DNA of 51,328 bases from Phycisphaerae bacterium (GCA_030426385.1 JAUHYI010000030.1:1-51328); one strand, 5' to 3'. Counted from the first letter of the stretch, positions 1 to 9,673 are shown. Made by a program: numbers and translations. Notes: generated from the letters alone by a model not told the origin.

Positions 1-261
1 CTGCTGAGGTCGGCAAGCCACCGGGCTCAACAGGCGTTATGGCGTGATGTGCAACGCTTGCTCGACGCAATCACGCCAAGCGACGCCGAGGGCTTCTTCA
101 ACCACTGCGGGTACACGCTAGAGAAAAGTGAAAACGCGCTAACACGAATCAAAGTACGTGTAATTATCGTAAGTCGTAATAGACGGTGCGAGATCACATT
201 GAAATACTCACCGCCACATCGTCCATCGACAACGGCTGTAGCATTCTCATTTCAATCGTAA
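1..261 (+). CDS. IS630-family transposase, C-terminal part cut by window start
   Basis: The frame is open from base 1 and reads an LWRDVQRLLDAITPSDAEGF segment followed by FNHCGYTLE. This is the usual end of IS630/Tc1-type DDE transposases, which close with a helix and an F-x-x-x-GY motif just before the stop. The DDE catalytic part lies outside the window. About 35 residues after the GY motif do not look like transposase, so the natural stop may be lost and the frame may run on into flanking DNA. It is therefore probably a decayed or truncated copy. No terminal inverted repeat could be recognised downstream. Confidence 0.7.
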   Translation: MLRSASHRAQQALWRDVQRLLDAITPSDAEGFFNHCGYTLEKSENALTRIKVRVIIVSRNRRCEITLKYSPPHRPSTTAVAFSFQS

Positions 262-473
262 AGTTTGCTTCTACGAAACAAGGATGTTTCCCTTCCTGCA
301 TACGCAGTGGGACACTGACGCGTCGCCCACTCACCATCAATCGCTACGTGTGGATTGGTCGTGGTCTAACACGTGAGCGTTTAATGGAAGTGAAAGTGAA
401 ATCGGTAGAAGTGTCGCCGTCCGCAGGCCATGAAGAATATTGCGTGGCATGCGGCAAAACACACATGCTCTAA
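186..473 (+). CDS. Hypothetical ORF after the transposase fragment, possible gene remnant
   Basis: A 95-codon frame that overlaps the end of the transposase frame. The first half has no protein-like character. The second half reads more like a real C-terminus: VWIGRGLTRERLMEVKVKSV, then a short Cys-x-x-Cys motif (CVACGKTHML) before the stop. This suggests the tail of an older gene whose 5' part was lost or scrambled when the insertion sequence arrived. I do not recognise a family. It ends 6 bp from the convergent uppS stop. It may equally be a chance frame. Confidence 0.25.
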   Translation: MRDHIEILTATSSIDNGCSILISIVKFASTKQGCFPSCIRSGTLTRRPLTINRYVWIGRGLTRERLMEVKVKSVEVSPSAGHEEYCVACGKTHML

Positions 474-479
474 TCGGCA

Positions 480-1289
480 TCAGCCTTGGGGTACATGTCC
501 GAAATTTCGACGCCGTGAAACATAGGCTCGAATTGATTCTCGCAACTGTTCCAGATCGAAATCAGGCCAACACACATCCGTCACATATAACTCTGAATAG
601 CTGATCTGCCATAACAGGTAGTTGGATATGCGCATCTCGCCCGCGGTGCGAATCAATAGATCAGGATCGGGCATGCCTGCCGTGTACAAATGACTTTCAA
701 ACATCGCTTCATCGATCGCACTCGGCTCTATCTCGCCTTGCCTGGCTTTCTCCGCCAGCGCTCGTGTTGCATCGAGAATTTCCTGACGCGATCCATAATT
801 CAACGCCAATGCCAGCGTCAAACCCGTGTTGTTTTTCGTTTCCTCGGTCGTGATGTCCAGTTGTTCCAACACCTCGCCCGCCAATCCCTCTCGCCGTCCC
901 ACTTGGATAAATCGCACATTGTTGTCCATCATCACCGACCGCTCCTCGGCCAGATACTGGGCATACAACTGCATCAAAAATCCCACTTCCTCGGTTGGCC
1001 GTGACCAGTTTTCGGTCGAAAAGCTGTACAACGTCAACGCATCCAATTCCAACCGCGCACATTCGGTCACGATCGGCCGCACGTTGCGGGCGCCATGGTC
1101 GTGGCCGAACATCCTCGGCTTCCCGCGCGATTTGGCCCAGCGCCCGTTGCCGTCCATGATGATCGCGATATGACGTGGCATCACTTCCACAGGCAAACCC
1201 AGCGCATCATACGCCGCCGCCGTCGCACGACGCCGCGATTCGATCACTGACTCATCTGAATTCGCGTCCTCTGCCATAGCCCTGGTCAT
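480..1289 (-). CDS. uppS: Isoprenyl transferase (undecaprenyl diphosphate synthase)
   Basis: A cis-prenyltransferase that adds eight isopentenyl units to farnesyl-PP to give undecaprenyl-PP, the lipid carrier for peptidoglycan and surface glycans. In the 269-residue product the catalytic Asp lies in IIMDGNGRWAK (residues 43-53, Asp46), SFSTENW is at 89-95, and the diphosphate-binding RTAGEMRISNYLLWQ is at 214-228. The frame can be extended to a GTG at 1313, but the ATG at 1289 has a GGGGGA stretch about 6 nt upstream and is preferred. The first ~37 residues before MPRHIAI are not conserved in the family. The usual partner cdsA is not adjacent; purA lies upstream on the same strand. The product would supply carrier for the glycan cluster at 17-29 kb. 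Confidence 0.96.
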   Translation of the reverse strand: MTRAMAEDANSDESVIESRRRATAAAYDALGLPVEVMPRHIAIIMDGNGRWAKSRGKPRMFGHDHGARNVRPIVTECARLELDALTLYSFSTENWSRPTEEVGFLMQLYAQYLAEERSVMMDNNVRFIQVGRREGLAGEVLEQLDITTEETKNNTGLTLALALNYGSRQEILDATRALAEKARQGEIEPSAIDEAMFESHLYTAGMPDPDLLIRTAGEMRISNYLLWQISYSELYVTDVCWPDFDLEQLRESIRAYVSRRRNFGHVPQG

Positions 1290-1310
1290 TCCCTGTCCCC
1301 CACCAATTTT

Positions 1311-1334
1311 CACTTTTAACTTTTAAAATTTAAC
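1311..1334. repeat. TTTTAAC heptamer run, imperfect
   Basis: AT-rich short run with repeated CTTTTAA units between uppS and purA. A cleaner version with three to four consecutive units is found at 35863-35887, between coaD and the MBL-fold gene. Both are in intergenic DNA. A function is not evident. Confidence 0.4.
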
Positions 1335-1371
1335 GGTCGGCTCATCCCCACCAGTTGCTCCCCACCAACCA

Positions 1372-2751
1372 TCACCGCATGATGGTCTGCGATCGTTTCG
1401 GCCCCACACACACGATACGAACCGGCACGCCCACGAACTGCTCGATCGTTTCAACATACCGCTTCGCCGCTGCCGGCAATGCATCATAGTCACGCAACTC
1501 GCCCAGCGTCTCGCTGAAACCTTCCAACTCCTGATAGATCGGTTCAGCTTCTGCCAGAATATCCGCGTCGGCTGGAAAATCATCCAATCTCGTGCCGCGA
1601 TAGGTATACCCCACACACACCTTCAACGTTTCAATCCCGGACAGCACACTGATCCCCGTCGTCACCAATGCGGTACAACCATTGAGTTGGGCTGTGTAGC
1701 GCACCGCAGTCAGATCCAACCATCCGACACGCCGAGGTCGTCCGGTGGTTGTGCCGAATTCTTTACCCACACTGCGAATGTGTTCACCTGTTTCATTCAA
1801 CAGTTCCGTCGGATGCGGACCACCGCCCACACGTGACGTATACGATTTACAAACGCCAATGATTTGCCCCAATTGTTTCGGCGGCAAACCTGTTCCGGTT
1901 CCTATCCCCAGTGCGGACGTGCTCGACGATGTGACAAAGGGGTACGTCCCGTGATCCACATCCAGCAGCGCCGCATTGGCTCCCTCAAACAAAATCCGCT
2001 TGTTTGCCGCTTGGGCATCAAACAACAATCGGCGTGTGTCACAGACGTGCGGCGCTAGACGTTTGCCCCATGCGCTGACCTGATCAAACAAACCATCGAC
2101 GGTTAGGGTTTCAAATTCGCGTCCCACGTGCGCCGCCAGCGCAGCCAACGTGACATTTTTAATCGGTACCGTCTTGCTTAGTTTGGCTCGCAACTTATCC
2201 GCATCGACCAGATCGCCCATTCGGATCGCCGTCGATCGATACGCTTTGTCGGCATAGCATGGTCCGATCCCGCGGCCGGTTGTGCCAATCGTGTCGCTGT
2301 CGTTGCCCATGGCTTTTGATGCGGCCGCTTCGTACAACGCATCCTCGACTTTGTGATACGGCAACACTGCGTGGGCTCGATCGCTGATTCGCAGGTTGTT
2401 GCCGATGGTGACGCCACGTTCGGTGATCCGATCAATTTCTTTTAATATGCCCGTGTCCGGCGACGGGTCAACAACCACCCCATTGCCAATCACATTCGTC
2501 TTGTCCGAATAGGTGATGCCCGAAGGCAGCAAATGCAGCGCAAATTTTTCATCACCAATATGCACCGAATGCCCGGCGTTATTCCCACCGTTGAATCGCG
2601 TCACCACGTCATAGTCCGACGTTAGCAGATCGACAATCTGCCCCTTGCCTTCGTCACCCCATTGCAGGCCGACGATCGCGCAATGCCCCGGGCCGCTGGT
2701 CAATGGATTCTTCGTGTCAGTCCGTGTGATCGTGTCGGGCGTCGCGGTCAT
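1372..2751 (-). CDS. purA: Adenylosuccinate synthase
   Basis: Joins aspartate to IMP using GTP, the first step of AMP synthesis, in the cytoplasm. The 459-residue product is slightly longer than E. coli PurA (about 430) because of a ~25-residue N-terminal tail. WGDEGKGQIVD (residues 31-41) is the GTP/IMP loop with catalytic Asp32. FNGGNNAGH carries the catalytic His, and TTGRGIGPCYADKA, TTGRPRRVGWLD and GVPVRIVCVGP are all family signatures. The usual GKGK reads GKGQ here. The frame opens with a GTG at 2760, but the ATG at 2751 is more likely. It lies between uppS and the rhodanese-serA pair on the same strand, without overlap, so co-transcription is possible but not shown. Confidence 0.97.
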   Translation of the reverse strand: MTATPDTITRTDTKNPLTSGPGHCAIVGLQWGDEGKGQIVDLLTSDYDVVTRFNGGNNAGHSVHIGDEKFALHLLPSGITYSDKTNVIGNGVVVDPSPDTGILKEIDRITERGVTIGNNLRISDRAHAVLPYHKVEDALYEAAASKAMGNDSDTIGTTGRGIGPCYADKAYRSTAIRMGDLVDADKLRAKLSKTVPIKNVTLAALAAHVGREFETLTVDGLFDQVSAWGKRLAPHVCDTRRLLFDAQAANKRILFEGANAALLDVDHGTYPFVTSSSTSALGIGTGTGLPPKQLGQIIGVCKSYTSRVGGGPHPTELLNETGEHIRSVGKEFGTTTGRPRRVGWLDLTAVRYTAQLNGCTALVTTGISVLSGIETLKVCVGYTYRGTRLDDFPADADILAEAEPIYQELEGFSETLGELRDYDALPAAAKRYVETIEQFVGVPVRIVCVGPKRSQTIMR

Positions 2752-2901
2752 AATAATCACGTCCGTAAGGCTAAGGGTTTATCGAAACATTCAGATTCAG
2801 GTCGATTTCCAGCGAAATCCATAAGGCAATTGGGCATCTATCCGCCGAATTACCATGGCAAATGCGCGGGAGGGGGCAGTCCAGAATTGTAGCAGATCAG
2901 C

Positions 2902-3252
2902 TCACCAATACGTTGCCATGGTCGGATCAATCTGATCGACCCATGCCTTGATCCCACCGGCCACATTGGTCGCATCAAATCCTTGCTGACGCATGAAATT
3001 CACTGCCTGGGCACTGCGTCCGCCCAATTTGCAATGCACCACGTAGCGTTTGGTTTTATCCAGATTCGCCACGTGCGTCGGCAATGTTTGCAACGGCACC
3101 AATTCAGCCTGAGCCAAATGGCAAACCGCATGTTCGTTGGGTTCACGCACATCGATCAACACGATGTCCTCTTCGCTGTCCAACATTGCTTTGAGTTGTT
3201 GCACATCAATTTCGGGAATGCCTGCATGACCTGGTCCTGTACCGTTGCTCAT
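2902..3252 (-). CDS. Rhodanese-like domain protein
   Basis: A single 116-residue rhodanese domain. The acidic LIDVREPNEH motif and the active-site loop CKLGGRSA with its catalytic Cys are intact. The end GGIKAWVDQIDPTMATYW resembles the rhodanese domain fused to ThiF/MoeB-type enzymes in other bacteria. It is probably a cytoplasmic sulfurtransferase or persulfide carrier. The ATG overlaps the serA stop by 4 bp (ATGA), so the two are very probably translationally coupled. The link to serine synthesis is unclear; serine feeds cysteine synthesis, which makes sulfur trafficking a reasonable guess. Confidence 0.9.
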   Translation of the reverse strand: MSNGTGPGHAGIPEIDVQQLKAMLDSEEDIVLIDVREPNEHAVCHLAQAELVPLQTLPTHVANLDKTKRYVVHCKLGGRSAQAVNFMRQQGFDATNVAGGIKAWVDQIDPTMATYW

Positions 3253-4901
3253 TGTGATTCCTCCGCCAGATGAACCGTGGCAATTTTCAAAATGCCCGGG
3301 CGTCCCGGCAATTGCGACATCAGTTCTTCGCTCGGTGCGTTATCGACTTTCAAAACCATCAACGCGGTTTTGTCACGACGGCTGATCGTCATGTCAGCAA
3401 TATTCACCTGAGCCGCACCCAGTTCCGTACCCACCGTACCGATCATGCCCGGCTGGTCGTTGTTCTGAATCAACATCATGCAACCCGATGGAATCATATC
3501 CATGTGGTATCCGTTGATTTCCAAAATGCGTGGCCGCATGTCATCGTACACCGACCCCACGATGCGCCGTGTTTTATCGGCAGGGTGCGACGACTCATCA
3601 ATCGTATCCTTAGGTCCTTTGATTTCCAGGATCAAACGTGGCCCACCACGCTTACCATCGGCGGTCGCGGTTTTGACTTTGATACCTCGCGACTCAGCCA
3701 CTTGACTCACATTGATAATATTCAGTGCATCAGCCAGATGTGATTGCAATAGATTGACCAGCGTGGTGCGTTCGATCGTTCCTGCTGCCGGAGCGAGGTC
3801 TTCGCCTTCAATTTGGATGGAAACTTCGCTGACGCCCCGGGTAATCATCGGACTGATAATTTTCGCCATGCGTTGGGCCAGATCCACAAATCGCGTCTGC
3901 AATGGATCCAGATCAACCCGCAACCCACCGGCATTGACCGCACCGCGAATGCCCTCGCCACGCAGATAACCCAGCAACTGTTCAGCGGCGGCAATGCTCA
4001 CCGCTTGCTGCGCTTCTTTCGTACTTGCACCCAGATGCGGGGCGGTCAGAATTTTGTCATGCCCACGCAACGGACTGTCTGCCGCAGGCGGTTCGGTTTC
4101 ATACACATCCAGCGCCGCACCCGCACATTGCCCCGCATCCAATGCGGTCAGCAATGCTGATTCGTCAACCACCCCACCACGCGACGCATTGATAATCCGC
4201 AATCCCGGTCGGCAAATTTTGAATGCCTCCGGCCCCATCATGCCGCGTGTCTGATCATTGAGTGGCACATGAAACGTCACGAAATCCACCAACGGAATCA
4301 GTTCCATAAAATCGCGATACATGCGCACGCGACCGTCGAGCATGGTGGTCGCATTGATAAACGGATCGTACGCCAACACGTTCATATCAAACGCCAGCGC
4401 CCGCTTGGCAATCGTCTGGCCGATGCGACCGAATCCGACAATGCCCAGCGTTTTGCCCGACAGTTGTACGCCCATGAACTTGCCACGATCCCAACCGCCG
4501 TCGGCCATTTTGCGATGGGCTGGTCCGATATTGCGAGCCAGTGACATCATCAATGTGAACGCATGTTCTGCGGTACTCACCGTGCTGGCCTCGGCAGAAT
4601 TCATCACCAGGATGCCCTTGCTCGTGGCCGCTTGCAGATCGATGTTGTCCACACCGACCCCCGCGCGAGCAATCACTTTCAACTGCCCGGGATTCGCCAG
4701 AATTTTTGACGTCACCTGCACACCACTGCGCACGATCATGCCGTCATGTTCGCCGACAATCGCGGCCAGTTCGTCTTCGCTCAGCCCCGGCTTGTAAACC
4801 AGCTCGGCATCCGGTTGCGAACGAATAAAATCCAGTCCCTCCTCAGCCAGTTTGTCTGCGGCGAGTAGTTTGAACGTCTTGGTTTGGGTCGCAGTTGTCA
4901 C
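3249..4901 (-). CDS. serA: D-3-phosphoglycerate dehydrogenase, long form with ACT domain
   Basis: Oxidises 3-phosphoglycerate with NAD+, the first step of serine synthesis. The 550-residue product has the long architecture: split substrate-binding domain, Rossmann domain with GFGRIG (156-161), the catalytic Arg in SRGGVVDESAL, the catalytic His in HLGASTKEAQQ, an intervening ASB domain, and a C-terminal ACT domain (about the last 75 residues) that usually binds serine for feedback inhibition. The start is GTG, supported by AAGGAA 6-7 nt upstream; no in-frame ATG fits better. It is followed by the rhodanese gene with a 4 bp overlap. Confidence 0.97.
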   Translation of the reverse strand: MTTATQTKTFKLLAADKLAEEGLDFIRSQPDAELVYKPGLSEDELAAIVGEHDGMIVRSGVQVTSKILANPGQLKVIARAGVGVDNIDLQAATSKGILVMNSAEASTVSTAEHAFTLMMSLARNIGPAHRKMADGGWDRGKFMGVQLSGKTLGIVGFGRIGQTIAKRALAFDMNVLAYDPFINATTMLDGRVRMYRDFMELIPLVDFVTFHVPLNDQTRGMMGPEAFKICRPGLRIINASRGGVVDESALLTALDAGQCAGAALDVYETEPPAADSPLRGHDKILTAPHLGASTKEAQQAVSIAAAEQLLGYLRGEGIRGAVNAGGLRVDLDPLQTRFVDLAQRMAKIISPMITRGVSEVSIQIEGEDLAPAAGTIERTTLVNLLQSHLADALNIINVSQVAESRGIKVKTATADGKRGGPRLILEIKGPKDTIDESSHPADKTRRIVGSVYDDMRPRILEINGYHMDMIPSGCMMLIQNNDQPGMIGTVGTELGAAQVNIADMTISRRDKTALMVLKVDNAPSEELMSQLPGRPGILKIATVHLAEESQ

Positions 4902-5028
4902 AGCATTCCTTACAAATTAAACAAATCAAATTTCGCGTCATTCCAACCGTCGACCCACAGGTCGTCGAATCACAGGATTCGCAGGTCGGTATGTCGCAGG
5001 AAGTATCAACAATAATCAGGCTTCACGA

Positions 5029-6429
5029 TCAAGCCAATTCTGCCAACGCCTCACGCGCTGCCGAAACGGTCTGATCGATCGCCACATCATCATGTTCTCG
5101 GCTGACGAACCAGGTTTCAAACTGGCTCGGCGGCAACACGATCCCCAGGTCCAGCATCTTACGGAAAAACGCGGCGAATGCTTGGGTATCACACGAAATC
5201 GCGTCTTCATAATTGCGCACAGGCTTATCCGTGAAGAACGGACAGATCATCGAACCCACCCGTTGCACGGCCAGAGGTACCCCGCTGGCCTCAGCCGCTT
5301 CGGTCAATCCGGTTTCCAGTCGGGCTGCCTGTTTTTCCAATCGGGCATAAACGGCCTGATCCGAGTCTGCCAACGCTTCCAACGTGGCCAATCCCGCGGC
5401 CATGGCCACAGGGTTCCCGCTCAACGTCCCTGCCTGGTACATCGGCCCATCCGGTGCCACCTGTCGCATCAGGTCCTCGCGTCCACCATACGCCGCGCAT
5501 GGCATGCCACCGCCCACAATTTTCCCCAGACACGTCAGATCAGGCGTCACCCCATACAACGCTTGCGCACAACCATAGGCCACACGAAACCCGGTCATCA
5601 CCTCGTCAAAAACCAGCAATGCCCCGTGTTTATCACACAATTCCCGCAGCCCCTGCAAATAGCCCTCGGCTGGGGGAATCGTCCCCATGTTGCCCGCGAT
5701 CGGCTCGATCACCATGGCAGCCACATCATCATGTTGGGCAAACACCGCTTCCACCGCAGCCAGATCATTGAACGGCACCAGGGCGGTATGTTGCGTGATC
5801 GAATCAGGCACGCCCGGCGAACTGGGCACACCCAACGTCGTGGCCCCGCTGCCAGCCTGTACCAACAGCGCATCGGTATGCCCGTGATAGCAACCCACAC
5901 ATTTAATGATGCGCGGCTTGCCCGTCGCGGCTCTTGCCAGCCGGATGGTGCTCATCACCGCTTCGGTGCCACTGTTGACGAATCGCACGACATCGATCGA
6001 CGCCACCGCATCAACCACCATCCGGGCCAAAGCCGTTTCCGCTTCGGTCGGCATGCCGAAACTGGCCCCACGTGCCATCGCCTTATGCACAGCCGCCACC
6101 ACAGTTTCCGCTGCGTGTCCCAGAATCAACGGCCCGTAGCTGCCCACGTAATCAATATATTCATGGTCATCAATATCCGTGACCCGCGACCCGTGGCCTC
6201 GGGCAATAAAGATCGGGTTCCGCCCCACCGATTGATACGCCCGAACTGGCGAGTTCACCCCGCCGGGCAACACCTGCGACGCCTGGGCAAATGCAGCCTC
6301 GGATCGGGCATAGCGTGGCACGACTGGTGCATCGGAAGCCGCGGGCAAGGTGGAAGCGGGGGTTGAGGAGGGTGGGGTGGAGGATGAGGAGGGAGATGAG
6401 GTGGGGGATGTGGGGGGTGGGGTGGGCAT
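5029..6429 (-). CDS. hemL: Glutamate-1-semialdehyde 2,1-aminomutase with Pro/Ser/Thr-rich N-terminus
   Basis: A PLP enzyme that makes 5-aminolevulinate from glutamate-1-semialdehyde (C5 pathway to heme, and to corrinoids that the B12-dependent reductase in this window needs). Family marks are VLPGGVNSPVRAY, SGTEAVMSTIRLARA, FDEVMTGFRV and the PLP lysine in LGKIVGGGMPCAAYG. The first ~33 residues are a low-complexity Pro/Ser/Thr stretch encoded by a C-rich tract (6350-6426) of the kind dispersed elsewhere in the window. It is not part of the fold. A GTG at about codon 37 would remove it, but no ribosome binding site was seen for either start. Confidence 0.96.
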   Translation of the reverse strand: MPTPPPTSPTSSPSSSSTPPSSTPASTLPAASDAPVVPRYARSEAAFAQASQVLPGGVNSPVRAYQSVGRNPIFIARGHGSRVTDIDDHEYIDYVGSYGPLILGHAAETVVAAVHKAMARGASFGMPTEAETALARMVVDAVASIDVVRFVNSGTEAVMSTIRLARAATGKPRIIKCVGCYHGHTDALLVQAGSGATTLGVPSSPGVPDSITQHTALVPFNDLAAVEAVFAQHDDVAAMVIEPIAGNMGTIPPAEGYLQGLRELCDKHGALLVFDEVMTGFRVAYGCAQALYGVTPDLTCLGKIVGGGMPCAAYGGREDLMRQVAPDGPMYQAGTLSGNPVAMAAGLATLEALADSDQAVYARLEKQAARLETGLTEAAEASGVPLAVQRVGSMICPFFTDKPVRNYEDAISCDTQAFAAFFRKMLDLGIVLPPSQFETWFVSREHDDVAIDQTVSAAREALAELA

Positions 6430-6632
6430 GATTCGGGTAGTGTATCAGCCGGACTGTCCACGTGGCAGGCCGTATCCGATGCCCCGAGAGATTCCTGGCG
6501 GGCCCCATTTTGCATCCCCGTCTCAGGCTTGTTATAATGCTTGGTCCTAGATATTTAGATCAGATATGACGAGCTCATCTGGTCGCACCACATTGGGTCC
6601 AATTGGCCCTGAATTTTTAGACGGATACCGAA

Positions 6633-6899
6633 ATGCTGACCATCGAACGCAAGAAAGAATTGATCGAGTCCTACCGCCGTGACGAGAACGACACCGGTTC
6701 GCCACAGGTGCAAATCGCCCTGCTCACGGAAAAAATCGTACAGTTGACCGATCACCTCCGCCAGAACAAGCACGACTTCGCTTCGCGACGTGGCCTGTTG
6801 CAAATGGTCAGCAAACGTACTCGACTCCAACGATACCTCGCGAAAAAAGATCGCGCCGGCTATCAGGAACTCATCGGCCGCCTCGGGCTGCGCCGCTGA
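6633..6899 (+). CDS. rpsO: 30S ribosomal protein S15
   Basis: The 88-residue product is the normal length for S15 and carries the family pattern throughout: ENDTGSPQVQIALLTEKI, HDFASRRGLLQMVSKR and the final GYQELIGRLGLRR. S15 binds 16S rRNA early in assembly of the small-subunit platform. The gene is followed by a strong intrinsic terminator and then by pnp, the conserved rpsO-pnp order. In E. coli S15 represses its own translation; whether the ~90 nt leader here does so is unknown. Confidence 0.98.
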   Translation: MLTIERKKELIESYRRDENDTGSPQVQIALLTEKIVQLTDHLRQNKHDFASRRGLLQMVSKRTRLQRYLAKKDRAGYQELIGRLGLRR

Positions 6900-6919
6900 G
6901 CCATATCGGTTTACTCGTG

Positions 6920-6950
6920 ACGAGGTGATACGGTTCACCTCGTTTTATTT
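6920..6950 (+). terminator. Intrinsic terminator after rpsO
   Basis: A perfect 9 bp stem (ACGAGGTGA / TCACCTCGT) with a 6 nt loop is followed directly by TTTATTTTAA. It starts 21 nt after the rpsO stop. pnp is therefore likely to depend on read-through or on its own promoter in the 570 bp that follow. Confidence 0.85.
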
Positions 6951-7519
6951 TAACTCGTTATATTTTTTAAGTTCGGCTCAAATGGTCCCACGGACCAACC
7001 ACTGGTCAGGCTAAACCGTATAGCCGCAAAGCCGTTTCGCAACGCTTCGCAAAACAGATGACCGACAGTGAGCTTGGCGCCCCGGCTCCCCCACCCACAC
7101 ACACACCCACTTTTTCACCGCGTGATTGTCAAAATCCAGCGGATCGAGAATATGGGTAACCTCTGGGAAAAGGTGAGAACCGCAACGCCAATCTCCCTGT
7201 CACCGCGATGCGAATTGCAAAACGTCCGGTCGACCAAGAGCCACAATCAGGGAATCCGGGAATCAGGAATAGTTTCACTCGGCATAACGCTCGTCTCCGT
7301 ATCCGCCTGTGTCATCATGTCAGTTGCATGATGTAACGCTAATCGGAATCGGTAGCCAACCTTCCCCGCGTAAACTGGCCCTATCCCCCAGCCGCCGTCC
7401 TGATAAACCAGGGACGTGCGATACCCCACCGGACGTCAATTCTCCGGCATACCTCACAAAAACAAACCGTAAAAACAGATTAAGCAAGCAAGAAAACAAG
7501 AAAGAAAAGGATTCAAAAA
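6951..7519 (+). other. Long rpsO-pnp intergenic region without a credible gene
   Basis: The 569 bp contain no frame that looks coding (the frames at 7068-7331 and 7309-7599 lack protein character). A pnp promoter and a long 5' UTR are expected here because a terminator follows rpsO. The stretch at 7160-7200 faintly recalls a cobalamin-riboswitch core, but the B12 box is missing. The last 50 bases before pnp are A-rich. Confidence 0.5.
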
Positions 7520-9673
7520 ATGGCATTAACCAGAGTAGAAATGGAACTCGGCGGACGCACTCTCTCAATCGAAACCGGCAAGTGGGCCAAACAGGCTGAC
7601 GGCGCGGTTGTCGTGCAATATGGCGAAACAGTCGTGCTCGGTACCGCTGTCCACGCCGCTCCACGCGAGGGCCTCGACTTTTTTCCATTGACTGTGGACT
7701 ACCGCGAAAAATTAAACGCCGCAGGAAAATTCCCCGGCGGGTTCCGCAAGCGTGAAGGCGCTCCGAACCAAAAAGAAGTTCTCACCATGCGTAACATCGA
7801 CCGACCGATTCGGCCGTTGTTCCCCAAGGGTTACAAGGATGAAGTGCAAATCCAGTGCTGGGTGTTGGCCGCTGATGGTCAGAACGAACCCGACGTGCTC
7901 GCAGGCATCGCCGCTTCGGCAGCCCTGTCGATCAGCAGCGTGCCATTCGAAGGCCCGGTCGGTAACGTCCGCGTCGGTCGCGTCGAAGGCGAACTGGTCA
8001 TCATGCCCACCGCCGCTCAAAATGAATATTCCGACATCGACCTGTTGCTGTGTGGTCACAAAGACGGCCTGAACATGATCGAGTTCGGCGGCTATGAAAC
8101 CCCCGAAGACGAAACGGCTGCGGCCATCGAATTTGGCTACGAGCACGTCAAGCAAGTCGTCGCATTGATCGACGATCTGGTCGCCAAGGTTGGCAAGGAA
8201 AAAGTCAACGATACCCCAGCTATTCCTCAGGACGTGCTTGACCTGGTCAAGGACAAACTGTCCGGCCCACTGCGTGAGGCCAAGACCACTGATGGCGACA
8301 AGCTCGCTCGTCAGGAAGCGGTCAAGACCACGATCAAGAATTTCCTGAATGAAAATTTTGGCGAGCCTGCTCCGGAATCCGGCGTCGGCATTTACAACGC
8401 CTGGAAAACCCGCTTGAAATTCGCCAAGGAAGCGGTCCACGATCTCGAAGAAGTCATCACCCGCGAAATCATCCGTTCGGGCAAACGTACCGATGGCCGT
8501 GCGATGGACGAACTGCGCAACATCGAATGCGACGCTGGCGTGTTGCCTCGTGTGCATGGATCGGCTGTGTTCACCCGTGGTGAAACCCAGGCCTTGGTCA
8601 CCGCCACCCTCGGCACCGGCCGCGACGAACAAATCGTTGACGGACTCGGCGAAGAGTATTCCGAAAAATTCTATCTGCATTACAACTTCCCGCCCTTCTC
8701 GGTCGGCGAAGCCAAACGCATCACCGGCCCAGGTCGTCGCGAAATCGGCCACGGCATGCTCGCTCAGAAAGCCCTGCAACCCGTGCTGCCTGATGTCGAT
8801 CAGTTCCCCTACACCGTGCGATTGGTGTCCGACATTTTTGAATCCAACGGCTCGTCTTCCATGGCGTCGGCCTGCGGCGGGTGTCTGGCATTGATGGACG
8901 CGGGCGTGCCGATCAAGGCCACCGTCGGCGGCATCTCCATCGGCCTGATCCAGGGCGAAGAAGGTCATCCCGAAGACGTCTACCTCACCGACATCCAAGG
9001 CGAAGAAGATCACTTCGGCGACATGGACTTCAAAGTCACCGGTACACGCAACGGCATCACCGCCATTCAGCTCGACCTGAAAATCCGTGGCCTGAATCTC
9101 GAACAAATCAAGAAAACATTCGAGTTGGCCAAGACCAACCGCGTGCAGATCATCGATTTCATCGAAGCCGAAATCCCCGAGCCGCGTAAGGAACTGTCAG
9201 TCCACGCTCCGCGTATGCTCACCACGCACATCCATCCCGAAAAGATCGGCAAGCTCATCGGCCCTGGCGGCAAAACCATTCGCGCCATCCAGGAATCCAC
9301 CGGCGCACAGATCGACATCGAGGAAGACGGCACCGTATTTATCTCCGCCGCTGGCGGTGGCAAGGCCGAGGCCGCATTGGAAGAAGTCGAAAAACTCTGT
9401 GCCGAGGTCAAAGAAGGCGCGATCTACACCGGCCGGGTCAGCAGCGTGAAAGACTTCGGGGCATTCATCGAAGTGATCCCCGGCCAGGACGGCTTGTGCC
9501 ATATTTCCGAACTCAAAGACGGCTTCGTCGACAAGGTGACAGATGTGGTTCAGGTCGGCGATGAGGTTCGCGTGAAAGTGATCCTGATCGACGAACAGGG
9601 CCGTGTTAAACTTTCGCGAAAAGCGGCGATGAAAGAAGAAAATCAGGAAGAAGCTTCCATCGCTGGCGATTAA
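7520..9673 (+). CDS. pnp: Polyribonucleotide nucleotidyltransferase (PNPase)
   Basis: A phosphorolytic 3'-5' exoribonuclease and a core enzyme of RNA turnover. The 717-residue product has the full set of domains: two RNase PH-like domains (about 10-145 and 315-545) joined by an alpha-helical linker, a KH domain with KIGKLIGPGGKTI (about 575-588), and an S1 domain starting near GAIYTGRVSSVKDFGAFIE (about 633-702). AAAAGGA lies 8 nt before the ATG. A long antisense frame (7712-9106) is only a codon-bias shadow. Confidence 0.98.
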   Translation: MALTRVEMELGGRTLSIETGKWAKQADGAVVVQYGETVVLGTAVHAAPREGLDFFPLTVDYREKLNAAGKFPGGFRKREGAPNQKEVLTMRNIDRPIRPLFPKGYKDEVQIQCWVLAADGQNEPDVLAGIAASAALSISSVPFEGPVGNVRVGRVEGELVIMPTAAQNEYSDIDLLLCGHKDGLNMIEFGGYETPEDETAAAIEFGYEHVKQVVALIDDLVAKVGKEKVNDTPAIPQDVLDLVKDKLSGPLREAKTTDGDKLARQEAVKTTIKNFLNENFGEPAPESGVGIYNAWKTRLKFAKEAVHDLEEVITREIIRSGKRTDGRAMDELRNIECDAGVLPRVHGSAVFTRGETQALVTATLGTGRDEQIVDGLGEEYSEKFYLHYNFPPFSVGEAKRITGPGRREIGHGMLAQKALQPVLPDVDQFPYTVRLVSDIFESNGSSSMASACGGCLALMDAGVPIKATVGGISIGLIQGEEGHPEDVYLTDIQGEEDHFGDMDFKVTGTRNGITAIQLDLKIRGLNLEQIKKTFELAKTNRVQIIDFIEAEIPEPRKELSVHAPRMLTTHIHPEKIGKLIGPGGKTIRAIQESTGAQIDIEEDGTVFISAAGGGKAEAALEEVEKLCAEVKEGAIYTGRVSSVKDFGAFIEVIPGQDGLCHISELKDGFVDKVTDVVQVGDEVRVKVILIDEQGRVKLSRKAAMKEENQEEASIAGD

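Noticed and set aside
5092..6366. 424-codon frame opposite hemL
   Set aside because: His/Arg/Gln-rich shadow of the hemL frame, no domain, and hemL is certain.
7160..7270. Possible cobalamin riboswitch upstream of pnp (GGGAAAAGGTGAGAACC pattern)
   Set aside because: Only one block is similar; the B12 box (GCCAGGAGACCTGCC type) and the ACTGT core are missing, and pnp is not a B12-related gene.
7712..9106. 464-codon antisense frame opposite pnp
   Set aside because: pnp is certain and the frame is explained by its codon bias; the antisense product has no recognisable domain.
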